Positions 37,123 to 45,355 of a stretch of DNA of 64,000 nucleotides are shown here, one piece after another. The position numbers and the translations under genes were made by a program. The notes under the pieces are model-generated. The model did no database searches, was not told where the DNA came from, and was given only the letters and a program-made list of their open reading frames with translations. Origin of the DNA: Massilia eurypsychrophila (GTDB taxonomy: Bacteria; Pseudomonadota; Gammaproteobacteria; Burkholderiales; Burkholderiaceae_D); assembly GCF_002760655.1 (NCBI RefSeq), contig NZ_PDOC01000008.1, positions 62,001-126,000 on the forward strand. The letters run 5' to 3'. Every line of letters starts with the position of its first letter. Positions within the stretch are counted from its first letter, which is position 1.

Positions 37123-37299
37123 ATGACAACATATCTGCCCGCCTTGATCTGGATGCTTTCTTCCTTCGTTTGCCTCTACATTGCCAAACGCCGCCACCTG
37201 AAACAAACGGCGCTCAAGTCAATGGCGGTTGCCGTGGCCGGCCCGTTCGCGTTCCCGTTCGTGCTGGCGGCGAAGCCACGGCAGTTCAACCAGGCCTAG
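37123..37299 (+). CDS. Small predicted inner-membrane protein
   Basis: 58 residues: MTTYLPALIWMLSSFVCLYI, a basic loop KRRHLKQTALKS, then a second hydrophobic stretch MAVAVAGPFAFPFVLA and a basic end. Two short membrane helices in hairpin form. Its end overlaps the 3' end of the convergent efflux lipoprotein gene by 14 bp. The family looks like the short uncharacterised membrane proteins common in Oxalobacteraceae, but I cannot name it. Confidence 0.5.
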   Translation: MTTYLPALIWMLSSFVCLYIAKRRHLKQTALKSMAVAVAGPFAFPFVLAAKPRQFNQA

Positions 37300-38704
37300 G
37301 CGCTCCGCCGGCCGCAGCGCCGGCAACCGCATCGGCCTGCCAGCCGCCGCCGAGCGCCTTGTACAGCGACACCGTCGCCTGCAGACGCTTGAGCTTCAAC
37401 AGCCCCAGGTCGTTCTGCACATCCGACAGCGCACGCTGGGTGTCGAGCACCGTCATCAAATCCTCGGCGCCGACGCGGTAGCGGATCTCGGCCAGATCGA
37501 ACGCCAGCTTCGCCTCTTCCAGTTCGACAGTCTTGAGCTTGCGCTGTTCATCGAGGCTGTGGATCTGTCCGAGCACGATGCCCACTTCGGCCAGCGCGCC
37601 AAGCACCGCGGCGCGATACACCTGCACCAGTTCCTGCTTGCGCGCGATGGCGATGTCGCGCTCGCGCTTGAGGCGGCCGGCGTCGAAGATCGGCGTCATC
37701 AACGAAGCGCTGACGTTGGCTACCAGGTTTGGCGCATTCAGCAGCGACAGCAAGGCGCTACTCTGCGCGCCAAGAGCGCCGGTCAGGCGGATATTCGGAA
37801 ACAGCGCCGCGCGGGCGACGTCGACGTTGGCGTCGGCTTCGGCCAAGCTGGCTTCGGCGCGGCGAATGTCGGGCCGGCGCGCCAGCAGTTCGGACGGCAG
37901 GCCAGGCGTCACATGCGGCAGCGAGATGGTATCGAGGCCGTGATCGGCGACCTTGAATGTCTGCGGCGCGCGGCCCAGCAAGATCGCCAGCGCCGACTGC
38001 GCCTCGCGCTGCTGCTGCAGCAACTCGGGAATGGCGGCCTGCTGCCCCGCCACCACCGATCGCTGGCGCGCCAGGTCCAGTGGCGAGGCGGCGCCGGCGC
38101 TGCGCTGCGCCTGCACCAGCTTGAGTACGTGTTCGGCGTTGGCGACATGCGCGCGCGCGCTGGCCAGGCGGTCGTGCAGCGACAGCACCTGCAGGTAAGT
38201 CGAGACGATGGCGCTGGTGACGGTAAGCTCGATGGTCTGGCGGTCGTCGCGGTTGCCTTCGAGCGAAGCGGCGGCGGCGGCCACGCTGGCCTTGTTCTTG
38301 CCCCAGAAGTCGACCTCGTAGGCGATGTGCAACTGGCCGCTGGCCGACGTGCTGGTGCTGCCGCTGCCTAACGGCAGCGAACGGTCCGAGCCGCTGTAGA
38401 AATCCACCGTCGGCAGCAAGGCCACGCCGGCGATGCGCGCCTGCCCTTCGGCCTGGCGCAAGCGCGCCAGCGCGGCGGCCAGTTCGAGGTTGCCGGCCTG
38501 CCCGCTTTCGACCATGCCGGACAGTTCGGCGCTGCCAAAGCTGCTCCACCAGTCGCGGTCGGGCCAGGCGCGCGCCTGCGCCGTTTCGCCGGCGCTCCAG
38601 CCGGCCGGCAGCGCCACTTTCGGCGGCATTGACCCGACGCGCGCCGCCGGCGCGCAGCCGGCCAGCACGGCGCATGCCGCGGCGATCAGGCCGACCGCGC
38701 GCAT
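37286..38704 (-). CDS. Efflux outer-membrane lipoprotein, NodT/OprM family
   Basis: 472 residues. Lipoprotein signal with lipobox (VGLIAAACAVLAGC), then two repeats of the TolC-like OEP domain: WWSSFGSAELSGMV, LAAALARLRQAEGQ, IAYEVDFWGKN, LARRPDIRRAEASLAEADAN, LDTQRALSDVQNDL. Outer-membrane channel of a tripartite exporter. The ATG at 38704 overlaps the stop of the adaptor gene (TGACGATG), so the two are coupled. No inner-membrane pump gene is adjacent. Confidence 0.93.
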   Translation of the reverse strand: MRAVGLIAAACAVLAGCAPAARVGSMPPKVALPAGWSAGETAQARAWPDRDWWSSFGSAELSGMVESGQAGNLELAAALARLRQAEGQARIAGVALLPTVDFYSGSDRSLPLGSGSTSTSASGQLHIAYEVDFWGKNKASVAAAAASLEGNRDDRQTIELTVTSAIVSTYLQVLSLHDRLASARAHVANAEHVLKLVQAQRSAGAASPLDLARQRSVVAGQQAAIPELLQQQREAQSALAILLGRAPQTFKVADHGLDTISLPHVTPGLPSELLARRPDIRRAEASLAEADANVDVARAALFPNIRLTGALGAQSSALLSLLNAPNLVANVSASLMTPIFDAGRLKRERDIAIARKQELVQVYRAAVLGALAEVGIVLGQIHSLDEQRKLKTVELEEAKLAFDLAEIRYRVGAEDLMTVLDTQRALSDVQNDLGLLKLKRLQATVSLYKALGGGWQADAVAGAAAGGAPRPG

Positions 38705-38706
38705 CG

Positions 38707-39945
38707 TCAAGGCGCCGCCGCGATCGACTTCGATGGCAGCGCGGCAGGCGGCGCCGGCACCGGTCCGACCAGCACCTGGTCGCCCTCGGCCAAGCCGGAG
38801 AGCACCTGCACTTCGCGCGCATTACGCATGCCGATCTTGAGCTTGCGGCTGCTGAAGCGCTGCTTGCCATCGACCAGATTGACGCTGTAGGCGCCGGCGG
38901 CGTCCGGCGCGCCCAGCGCCTTGACCGGCAGCAGCAGCGTGTTCTGCGCCTGCGCAACGACGAACTGCACCTGCGTGCTCATGCCGCTCATCAGGTCGTG
39001 GTTGGTGTTGTTCACTTCGAACAGCACGATGTAGAACGTCTGCTTGCCGTGTTCGGCGCTGCCTTCGGCCGGCACCGGCAGCACCTGGCGCAGTTTGCCG
39101 CTCCAGTGGCGGCCCGGATAGCCGGGCGTGGTGAACGTCGCCTGCATGCCCACGCGCAGGCGCGTGACATCGTTTTCGGCCACGCGCGCGGCCACCGTCA
39201 GCTTCGACAGGTCGGCAATGCGCATCAGCGGCGCCGCCGGCTGGCTGGTGCTGACCATCTGGCCGACGCGCGCGTTGAGGCTGACGACGGTGCCGGCAAT
39301 CGGTGCGAGCACCTGCGTTTGCTGGCGGTTCTCTTCTTCTATCTTGAGGGTCGCTTCGAGCTGGTGGATCTGGGCGTCGATCGCGTCGACCCGCGCCCTG
39401 GCCGACGACAGCGCCATGCGGCTCGATTCGAATGCATCCTCGCGCGTGGCGTTCTGCGCCTTGAGCTGGGTCTGGCGCTTGAACTGCAGTTCGGCGAAAT
39501 CGAGCTGGGCGCGCTGGTCGGCCAGTTCGGCGCGCATGCGCGCCATCTGGGCGCGGTTGTTCTCGACCTTGGCCGGCTGCAGCGTCGGGCTGATCTCCAC
39601 CAGCAGGCTGTTGGCCTTGACCATATCGCCGACGGCCACCGTGACGTCCTTGACCTGGCCGGCGACCTGCGCGTAGGCGTCGGCGTACTGGAACAGCTGC
39701 AATTTGCCGGCCGCGCCGATGGTGTCCTGGATGTCGCCGCGCTGCACCGTGACGGTATCGAGTTTGACCGAGGCGACGGGCGCGACGACGACTGCGGCGG
39801 GCGCGCGCGCCGGCACCGGCTGCTGCAGCACTTGCGCCAGCACGACGCTGCCGCTGAGGATAATCACCAGCGACAGCGCGACGGACGCGCCACGTCGGCG
39901 CAGCGGATGATCGGCAGACAGCGCCTTGGCTTGTTTTGTACGCAT
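38707..39945 (-). CDS. Periplasmic efflux adaptor (HlyD/MacA-like membrane fusion protein)
   Basis: 412 residues: N-terminal membrane anchor (VALSLVIILSGSVVLAQ), lipoyl halves (VTVAVGDMVKANSLLVEI and TQVLAPIAGTVVSLNARVGQMV), a long alpha-helical hairpin (AQMARMRAELADQRAQLDF), beta-barrel and C-terminal domain. MacA-like features suggest an ABC pump partner, but no MacB gene is next to it; the nearest ABC genes (34055-35705) are of another type. Start MRTKQAKALS at 39945; upstream open frame looks non-coding. Confidence 0.9.
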   Translation of the reverse strand: MRTKQAKALSADHPLRRRGASVALSLVIILSGSVVLAQVLQQPVPARAPAAVVVAPVASVKLDTVTVQRGDIQDTIGAAGKLQLFQYADAYAQVAGQVKDVTVAVGDMVKANSLLVEISPTLQPAKVENNRAQMARMRAELADQRAQLDFAELQFKRQTQLKAQNATREDAFESSRMALSSARARVDAIDAQIHQLEATLKIEEENRQQTQVLAPIAGTVVSLNARVGQMVSTSQPAAPLMRIADLSKLTVAARVAENDVTRLRVGMQATFTTPGYPGRHWSGKLRQVLPVPAEGSAEHGKQTFYIVLFEVNNTNHDLMSGMSTQVQFVVAQAQNTLLLPVKALGAPDAAGAYSVNLVDGKQRFSSRKLKIGMRNAREVQVLSGLAEGDQVLVGPVPAPPAALPSKSIAAAP

Positions 39946-40173
39946 TGTTACCACATCGAAAATAAACACCACAGTATACCCATTTAGAGCTCGTATCGTA
40001 CTAAGACTGCGTACTGTGATGATGCTTAATGTTGTCACATGATCCAACTCTGATGACAATGTCAGGAAGCATGAAACCTGGAATTTGACTAATTGCACCG
40101 ACCGTTCACTAACGGACGGGCCCACTGTCGATACAGCCCGGCACCTCGACCCAATCTTCAAAAAGAGCGAAAT

Positions 40174-40920
40174 TTACCGTGTCTTTTTTCCAGTTTCAAA
40201 CTCATGGAAAGGCTCTAGCATCTTTCGTATGTGTTCAATATTCTCAAGCCATTTTTTCAATTCTCTCGGCGGCTGAATCTTTCGCTCAATCTCTTCGGCG
40301 GTTTCAATTATCCTCTTTGCGCTATCGATCGCTTCTAATTCACCTTTCAGTTTACTTAAACCATCAACGGAATTTGAGTGTCGCATCGCATCCGCAACCG
40401 ATTTTGTTGGGGAAGCTAACATCTTCATTTTCTCAACAGCGTCAATAATTTCTCGAACTTCGCTTACCGCCGAATACGGGCGCGTATGGGACGACGTAAC
40501 ATTCCAGTTCATACCCTCCGACGACCCAGATCTAAGATGCCGGTCGCGAACGGTGTTGGTCGATATAAACCGAGGATTATTGTCAGTATTAAAAAACACT
40601 CCGCTCTTCGTCTGACGCGTCGCCCCTCGCTCCCTGTTCAGATTAGCGGACTGTACAAAAGCGACTTCCAAACCAAAAAAATTACCAATTTGATTAAGAC
40701 TTTCAATCGTGGGATTGCCAATTCCCTGTTCGATCTCTTTAATAACCTTCGCGCTTACGCCCCGATGCTTCGCAAACTCAGATTGTGTGAGCCCGGAAAT
40801 CTTGCGCATTCGCTTGACGGCATGTTGCAGGCTAACCTCGCCGCGATCAATTTCGGCATATAGTGTCGCCCGTTGATCGCGCGCCATATCTTTGTCGATC
40901 GGCTTTCTACGCTTGTCCAT
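40174..40920 (-). CDS. hipB: XRE/HipB-like antitoxin with long C-terminal extension
   Basis: 248 residues. HTH_3 domain at ~residues 30-85 (MRKISGLTQSEFAKHRGVSAK, EIEQGIGNPTIESLNQIG). The remaining ~160 residues, mostly helical, are far longer than E. coli HipB (88 aa) and unrecognised. GGAGG seven bases before the ATG at 40920; the GTG two codons upstream lies too close to it. Two bases after the HipA stop. AT-richer than the chromosome around it, suggesting acquisition. Likely DNA-binding antitoxin that represses this pair. Confidence 0.8.
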   Translation of the reverse strand: MDKRRKPIDKDMARDQRATLYAEIDRGEVSLQHAVKRMRKISGLTQSEFAKHRGVSAKVIKEIEQGIGNPTIESLNQIGNFFGLEVAFVQSANLNRERGATRQTKSGVFFNTDNNPRFISTNTVRDRHLRSGSSEGMNWNVTSSHTRPYSAVSEVREIIDAVEKMKMLASPTKSVADAMRHSNSVDGLSKLKGELEAIDSAKRIIETAEEIERKIQPPRELKKWLENIEHIRKMLEPFHEFETGKKTR

Positions 40921-40922
40921 GC

Positions 40923-42209
40923 TCACACCTCCAATTCCATCAACTGCCGAGTTTGAACTGCGATAGGCATTTGCAAGTATTCAATAACATCTCGATCTAC
41001 GCCTGCAGCTTCCATATGGGCGTTTAGCTCCAAAAGTGCTGCTCCAAAGTCCCTCAAGGCTTTGACAATAGCGATAGATTCGTCACTCTCAAAATTAAGA
41101 CATTGAATCACGTCAGCCCACTGTGTTAACTCACGCCCGGTTTCAGGATGATACCAACGTGCGGCTCGACTTATACCTTCAGGGTCCATATACATGGGCG
41201 CAAAGTCGAAAAGAGGGGTGAGTTGAATTGCACCTTCAACGATCTGCACTGCTGTATTTCTCGCATGATTATCAGTATTTCGCATCGCAATGTTTAACAC
41301 ATCACGCTTCAAAAACTCGATGGTTTCGGCCGTTTTATTCGCGACCACGTGTCTCAGCGCACTTAACAGATCGAATTGAGTTGGGCGCGCATCGAACCCG
41401 ACAACACCCGCGATCGAAGCTGCACTTTCCTGATGGAGCCGCGATACTTTTCCAAACTGCACTATACGATCGAATCTGGGCACAAACAGCATATCGTCAT
41501 GGTGCGCTACTGTGCCGTACGTACGGATACCCAACGCTTTCGCAACCCGCATATAGGCCGCCTCGTTACGCAATAACTTCCTGTCGGCCTCTGCTTTTCC
41601 TCGCGGGAGCTTTACAATAAAGTGCTCAGCAGCGCTTTCATCGGGGACTGCTCCATCCGCATGCCATAAGCCCCTGATGTCTTTAGTTAGCAGATATTTC
41701 GGAGCAGCGCCTTGCACTCCAGTAGTCCCAGCTGCGAGCATGCCATGGACCAGCATTCGCTCAATGAACGTCTCACTCTTTTCAAGAATATCTTCAAGTG
41801 TGAAACCCTGGTCCATACCTTGTGGATCATGCCGATCAATATGTTGAAAGAAGTACTCCGTTGCTTCTCTCACGCGGATTCTGCCAATTGGGTTAAAAGC
41901 GCCAGCGCAGATGAGTGGAAAGTCAGCGCTGGGACCATCTGCAATCTTAAGCTGAGAAAGCAAGTACTTTCGACCATTACCTTGTGGAATAAGGTCGTAC
42001 AAAAACGCAGGCCATTCGTCAAGGACGTGCCGCACAGCGTCAACTGGATATGCGAGCGAAACTGGCTGACTCTTTGCATCAAACGCATAATCGAGATCGT
42101 ATTCGAACACTGCTGAGCCAATCGCAGGATTCTTGCCTAGCGTTTGAACAGTTATGGCAGCACAATCTACCCAAGTGTTATCCAAAAATATTTGTATGTG
42201 GCATTCCAT
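40923..42209 (-). CDS. hipA: HipA-like Ser/Thr kinase toxin
   Basis: 428 residues. HipA-family marks: N-terminal domain ending AGAFNPIGRIRV, glycine loop TGVQGAAPKYLL (E. coli AGAQEKTALL), lipid-kinase-like core FIVKLPRG, FVPRFDR, HQESAASIAG, catalytic loop MRNTDNHARN with Asp, and metal-binding LTPLFDFAPMYMD. In E. coli HipA phosphorylates glutamyl-tRNA synthetase GltX and halts translation; the target here is unknown. The gene comes before the HipB-like gene, opposite to E. coli hipBA. AT-richer DNA, 443 bp from the nearest upstream gene. Confidence 0.85.
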   Translation of the reverse strand: MECHIQIFLDNTWVDCAAITVQTLGKNPAIGSAVFEYDLDYAFDAKSQPVSLAYPVDAVRHVLDEWPAFLYDLIPQGNGRKYLLSQLKIADGPSADFPLICAGAFNPIGRIRVREATEYFFQHIDRHDPQGMDQGFTLEDILEKSETFIERMLVHGMLAAGTTGVQGAAPKYLLTKDIRGLWHADGAVPDESAAEHFIVKLPRGKAEADRKLLRNEAAYMRVAKALGIRTYGTVAHHDDMLFVPRFDRIVQFGKVSRLHQESAASIAGVVGFDARPTQFDLLSALRHVVANKTAETIEFLKRDVLNIAMRNTDNHARNTAVQIVEGAIQLTPLFDFAPMYMDPEGISRAARWYHPETGRELTQWADVIQCLNFESDESIAIVKALRDFGAALLELNAHMEAAGVDRDVIEYLQMPIAVQTRQLMELEV

Positions 42210-42652
42210 AATATTCCGCGAGTTGGGTGTAGCTCTTTAGCAGTTCTCGTAACCAGCGACAAACAAACCCATGACGATTTGATGAGGTGAAGCCCAAGAA
42301 GTTCGAAGAATTCGTCCCTTATAAGGGGTCAAATAGTGGATTTTGTGAGGATACCATACATGTGGATTCGACCGTGAACGCTCGGCATTGCTGATCGAGA
42401 GCTGCGAACACCACTAAGCGGTAGCGAACCGATTTCAGCCAGACTCCACTGCTTAGGGGACCTGAACCGTGAACTTACCTCGACAGTCTGGCAAGAAAGG
42501 ACTCTGAGTAGGGGCCGTTCTGTTGAATCTCAATTGAGGGGGTGGTTCTGCTTGCATACCGACAACGCCGAAAACGCGCCTTTAGTTTGAGCTTAATTGG
42601 GGCGACAGAACTGAAAGATTCGCTCAAGGGCCACTGCTTGAACCTTTCCCTT
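42210..42652. other. Intergenic region at the border of the AT-rich island
   Basis: 443 bp with no supportable gene. It contains a perfect 12-bp palindrome CCCTTATAAGGG at 42316-42327, 107 bp upstream of the hipA start and a candidate site for the HipB-like protein, and several short degraded-looking stretches. Base composition changes back to GC-rich near 42660. Confidence 0.5.
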
Positions 42653-42961
42653 TCAAATCCTTCCGCGGCGGAACGCGGCCAGGAATTTTTTAGCGGCCGC
42701 GTTAGTCAGCACCACAACCGGATCGCCATGGTAGGCATACAAGAACTGTGGCCCGCCGAGGCGGTCGGTCAGCTTGGCCGACAGCAGGAATTTGGTCCCG
42801 GCCGGATACACGGCCGGATCGCACAAACGGCGCGAGCACTGCACCGGCAAGGACGGCGCGAACGCCTGCCCCGCCATCGGCCGGATCCGCAATGCGCCGC
42901 TGCGCGGATCGATCACGGATTCGACCGCCACCTCGCGGTATGCCCAGGTGTCGCGCGCCAT
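42653..42961 (-). CDS. Small protein of unknown function, co-transcribed with an MFS exporter
   Basis: 102 residues, no signal or membrane helix: WAYREVAVESVIDPRSGALR, a pair of Cys near the middle, YPAGTKFLLSAKLTDR, and a basic end. It starts 5 bp after the MFS stop with AAGG upstream, so it belongs to the marR-MFS unit. I do not recognise a family. Confidence 0.65.
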   Translation of the reverse strand: MARDTWAYREVAVESVIDPRSGALRIRPMAGQAFAPSLPVQCSRRLCDPAVYPAGTKFLLSAKLTDRLGGPQFLYAYHGDPVVVLTNAAAKKFLAAFRRGRI

Positions 42962-42965
42962 CGCC

Positions 42966-44219
42966 TTATGCCTTCGCCGCCGCGGGCGGCGTGCGCACCA
43001 CGTGGTCTTCGCGGATCGGCAGATTGATCAGCGCAGCGCCGATCGCCAGCACGATGTCGGCGTACCACATCCACGTGTAGTCGCCGAAGCTGACGAACGA
43101 CAGCCCGCCCAGCCAGGCGCCGAGGAAGCCGCCGACCTGGTGCGACAGCAAGGTCAGGCCGAACAGTGTCGACAGGTAGCGCATGCCGAACAGCTTGCCG
43201 ACCAGGCCGGCCGTCGGCGGCACCGTCGCCAGCCACGTGAAGCCGAGCGCCGCGGCGAACACGTAGAAAGTCATCGGCGTTTTCGGCGCCAGCAGGTAGA
43301 TCACGATGATCACCGCGCGGCTGGCGTACATCAAAGCCAGCAGGGACTTCATGCGATAGCGGGTCGACAGGAAGCCCGCAGTCAGGCTGCCGGCGATGTT
43401 GAAAAGGCCGATCAGGCCAAGCGCGGTGGCCGACACGCCGGCCGACAAGCCGCACAGTGCCACTTCGCCCGGCAGGTGGGTGACCAGGAAGGCGATGTGG
43501 AAGCCGCAGGTGAAAAAGCCGGCGTGAAGGAACAGGTAGCTGGGGTCGCGCAGCGCGATCTTGATCTGCTTGCCAAGGCCCATGCCGGGCGCTTCGACCG
43601 GCTTGACGGCGGGTGCGCCGGCCACTTTCTTGATGCCGGCGCCGCGCCGCAGCGGCCACGCCAGCGGGATCGTCAGCAAGGTGGTGACGGCCATCGTCAT
43701 CATCGCGGCGATCCAGCCGGCGCTGCTGATGATGGCTTGCATGAGCGGGGCGAACACGAACTGGCCGAACGAGCCGCCGGCGTTGATGAAGCCGGCCGCG
43801 AACGGGCGGCGCGCCGCCGGCAGGCGCTGCGCGGTGGCGCCGATCAGGATCGAGAAGCTGCCGGCACCGGCGCCGGCGGCGCTGAGAAAGCCCATCGTGA
43901 ACAGCAGGCCCCATTGCGAGGTGACGAACGGCGTCAGCGCCAGGCCGGCGGCGAGCATCAGCGCGCCGAGGACGATGACCTTGGCCGAGCCATACTTGTC
44001 GGCGACGGCGCCAAATATCGGCTGCGCCGCGCCCCACATGAACTGGCCGACCGCCAGCGCGAAACTGATCGAGGCGATGCCCAGGCCCGTCGAGGTGTTA
44101 ATCGGCGACATGAACAGGCCGGTGGTCAGGCGCGCGCCCATCGTGATCATCAGGATCGCCGACGCAGCGAGGATCAGCAGCCAAGCGGCGCGTGGCGTCA
44201 TTTCAGTCTGGGTGGGCAT
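42966..44219 (-). CDS. MFS transporter (oxalate/formate antiporter-like)
   Basis: 417 residues, 12 helices, with a family motif variant FGAVADKYGSAKVIVLG between helices 2 and 3 and a second-half copy. Looks like the MFS family that includes OxlT and MCT-like monocarboxylate carriers, but an exporter is more likely next to a MarR regulator. It overlaps the marR gene by 17 bp, so both are controlled from the operator at 44679. Substrate unknown. Confidence 0.88.
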   Translation of the reverse strand: MPTQTEMTPRAAWLLILAASAILMITMGARLTTGLFMSPINTSTGLGIASISFALAVGQFMWGAAQPIFGAVADKYGSAKVIVLGALMLAAGLALTPFVTSQWGLLFTMGFLSAAGAGAGSFSILIGATAQRLPAARRPFAAGFINAGGSFGQFVFAPLMQAIISSAGWIAAMMTMAVTTLLTIPLAWPLRRGAGIKKVAGAPAVKPVEAPGMGLGKQIKIALRDPSYLFLHAGFFTCGFHIAFLVTHLPGEVALCGLSAGVSATALGLIGLFNIAGSLTAGFLSTRYRMKSLLALMYASRAVIIVIYLLAPKTPMTFYVFAAALGFTWLATVPPTAGLVGKLFGMRYLSTLFGLTLLSHQVGGFLGAWLGGLSFVSFGDYTWMWYADIVLAIGAALINLPIREDHVVRTPPAAAKA

Positions 44220-44667
44220 GCTGCAGATCCTCGATCAGTGGGGTCAGTTGGATTAGGGTGGCGTCGAGCTGCGCGTGCAGGCTGCGCACGGCGTCGTGGC
44301 CGAGCAGGTCTTCGAGCGCGCTCTGGGCGGCGCGCCAGGCGACGAACGCCTCCTCGACCTTGGCGCGGCCGGAGGGCGTGATCGTGACGATGCGCTGGCG
44401 GCTGTCGGCGCCGGCTTCGAGCGTGACCCACTGCGCCTCGATCAGCGGCTTGAGATTGCGCGTGAGCGTGGTGCGCTCGGTGCCGAGCCGGTCGGCCAGT
44501 TCGGCCACCGGCAGCGCTTCGCGCGCGGCATTGGTGAGCAAGGAATACTGGGTCGTCTTCAGGCCGACGGTGGCCAGGTGCTGGTCGTAGATGCGCGACA
44601 TGCTGCGCGTGAGCTTGCGCAGCTTGAAGCAGGTGCAGCCTAGGAGCTTGTCGGTGGGATCGGGCAT
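44203..44667 (-). CDS. MarR-family transcriptional regulator
   Basis: 154 residues with the MarR winged HTH (LKTTQYSLLTNAAREALPVA, LADRLGTERTTLTRNLKPLI) and the wing GADSRQRIVTITPSG. The dyad 12 bp before its start codon is the obvious operator. It is the first gene of a three-gene unit with the MFS transporter and a small protein. One Cys pair (CTCFKLRKLTR) near the N-terminus could sense oxidants, an inference only. Confidence 0.92.
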   Translation of the reverse strand: MPDPTDKLLGCTCFKLRKLTRSMSRIYDQHLATVGLKTTQYSLLTNAAREALPVAELADRLGTERTTLTRNLKPLIEAQWVTLEAGADSRQRIVTITPSGRAKVEEAFVAWRAAQSALEDLLGHDAVRSLHAQLDATLIQLTPLIEDLQHAHPD

Positions 44668-44678
44668 ATGGGTGCAGT

Positions 44679-44724
44679 TACACTATTGTTTCAATAATTA
44701 TAGTGTAGATGCACGCATATGGAA
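44679..44724 (-). promoter_or_regulatory. marR-MFS promoter with overlapping operator
   Basis: Exact inverted repeat TACACTAT (44679-44686) / ATAGTGTA (44700-44707), 13 nt apart, with an inner TTGTTTCAA. On the minus strand -10 TATAAT (44697-44702) and -35 TTCCAT (44719-44724) are 16 bp apart. A repressor bound to the dyad would cover the -10 and start site: autoregulation. Confidence 0.7.
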
Positions 44725-44742
44725 GGGAATTATTTTGCCGGC

Positions 44743-44800
44743 GTTCGGGTGACCCGAACAAATGGGGTCCCCGCGCACACGCGGGGACCCCATTTGTTCG
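44743..44800 (-). terminator. Overlapping hairpins downstream of ispF
   Basis: 44755-44775 and 44780-44800 are perfect 21-bp inverse copies with a 4-nt loop (CACA), core AAATGGGGTCCCCGCG. A second perfect dyad GTTCGGGT/ACCCGAAC (44743-44750 with 44752-44759) shares 5 bases with the first, so the two stems exclude each other. No T-run, so it is probably a Rho-dependent or processing-type 3' end rather than a classical terminator. Confidence 0.6.
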
Positions 44801-44819
44801 CAACGCCAGCGCAGTATGA

Positions 44820-45335
44820 TTACGCCGCCGGCGCCTTGATCAGCATGCAGATCGCCTCGGCCGCCATGCCCTCCTCGCGCCCCAGGTAGCCGAGCTTTTC
44901 GTTGGTCTTGGCCTTGATGTTGACCTGTTGCGGCGACACGCCGATGTCCTCGGCGATGCGCGAGATCATCTGGGCGATGTGCGGCGCCATCTTCGGCGCC
45001 TGGGCGATGATGGTGGCGTCGATGTTGCCGATGGTGTAGCCGGTGGCGACGACGCGGTGCGCCACTTCGCGCAGCAAGGTGCGCGAATCGGCACCGGCGA
45101 ACATCGGGTCGGTATCGGGGAAATGCTTGCCGATGTCGCCCAGCGCCGCCGCGCCCAGCATCGAGTCGATGATGGCGTGCAGCAGCACGTCGGCGTCCGA
45201 ATGGCCGAACAGGCCCAGCCGGTGCGGGATGGTGACGCCGCCGATAATCAGTTTGCGGCCCTCGACGAGGGCGTGGCAGTCATAGCCCGTTCCGATGCGG
45301 AACGGTGGTGCGGGGTTGTAGGATGCAAGTGCCAT
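44820..45335 (-). CDS. ispF: 2-C-methyl-D-erythritol 2,4-cyclodiphosphate synthase
   Basis: 171 residues. Fifth enzyme of the MEP isoprenoid pathway, forming the cyclodiphosphate with release of CMP. Metal and substrate residues seen: [12 protein letters not shown] (Asp-x-His), [26 protein letters not shown], and C-terminal [17 protein letters not shown]. Length fits (157-171). It lies 20 bp after ispD, the usual betaproteobacterial pair, and is last in the long nuo-ispF gene run. Confidence 0.97.
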   Translation of the reverse strand: MALASYNPAPPFRIGTGYDCHALVEGRKLIIGGVTIPHRLGLFGHSDADVLLHAIIDSMLGAAALGDIGKHFPDTDPMFAGADSRTLLREVAHRVVATGYTIGNIDATIIAQAPKMAPHIAQMISRIAEDIGVSPQQVNIKAKTNEKLGYLGREEGMAAEAICMLIKAPAA

Positions 45336-45355
45336 GTCGGTTCACAGTAAATAGG

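Noticed and set aside
39946..40173. Missing macB-like pump gene
   Set aside because: The 228 bp contain no frame with ABC motifs; only promoter-like AT-rich DNA and a 5-bp stem are visible.
42542..43027. 161-codon plus-strand frame near the MFS gene
   Set aside because: No family resemblance; it overlaps the 102-aa minus-strand gene that has a ribosome site and operon context.
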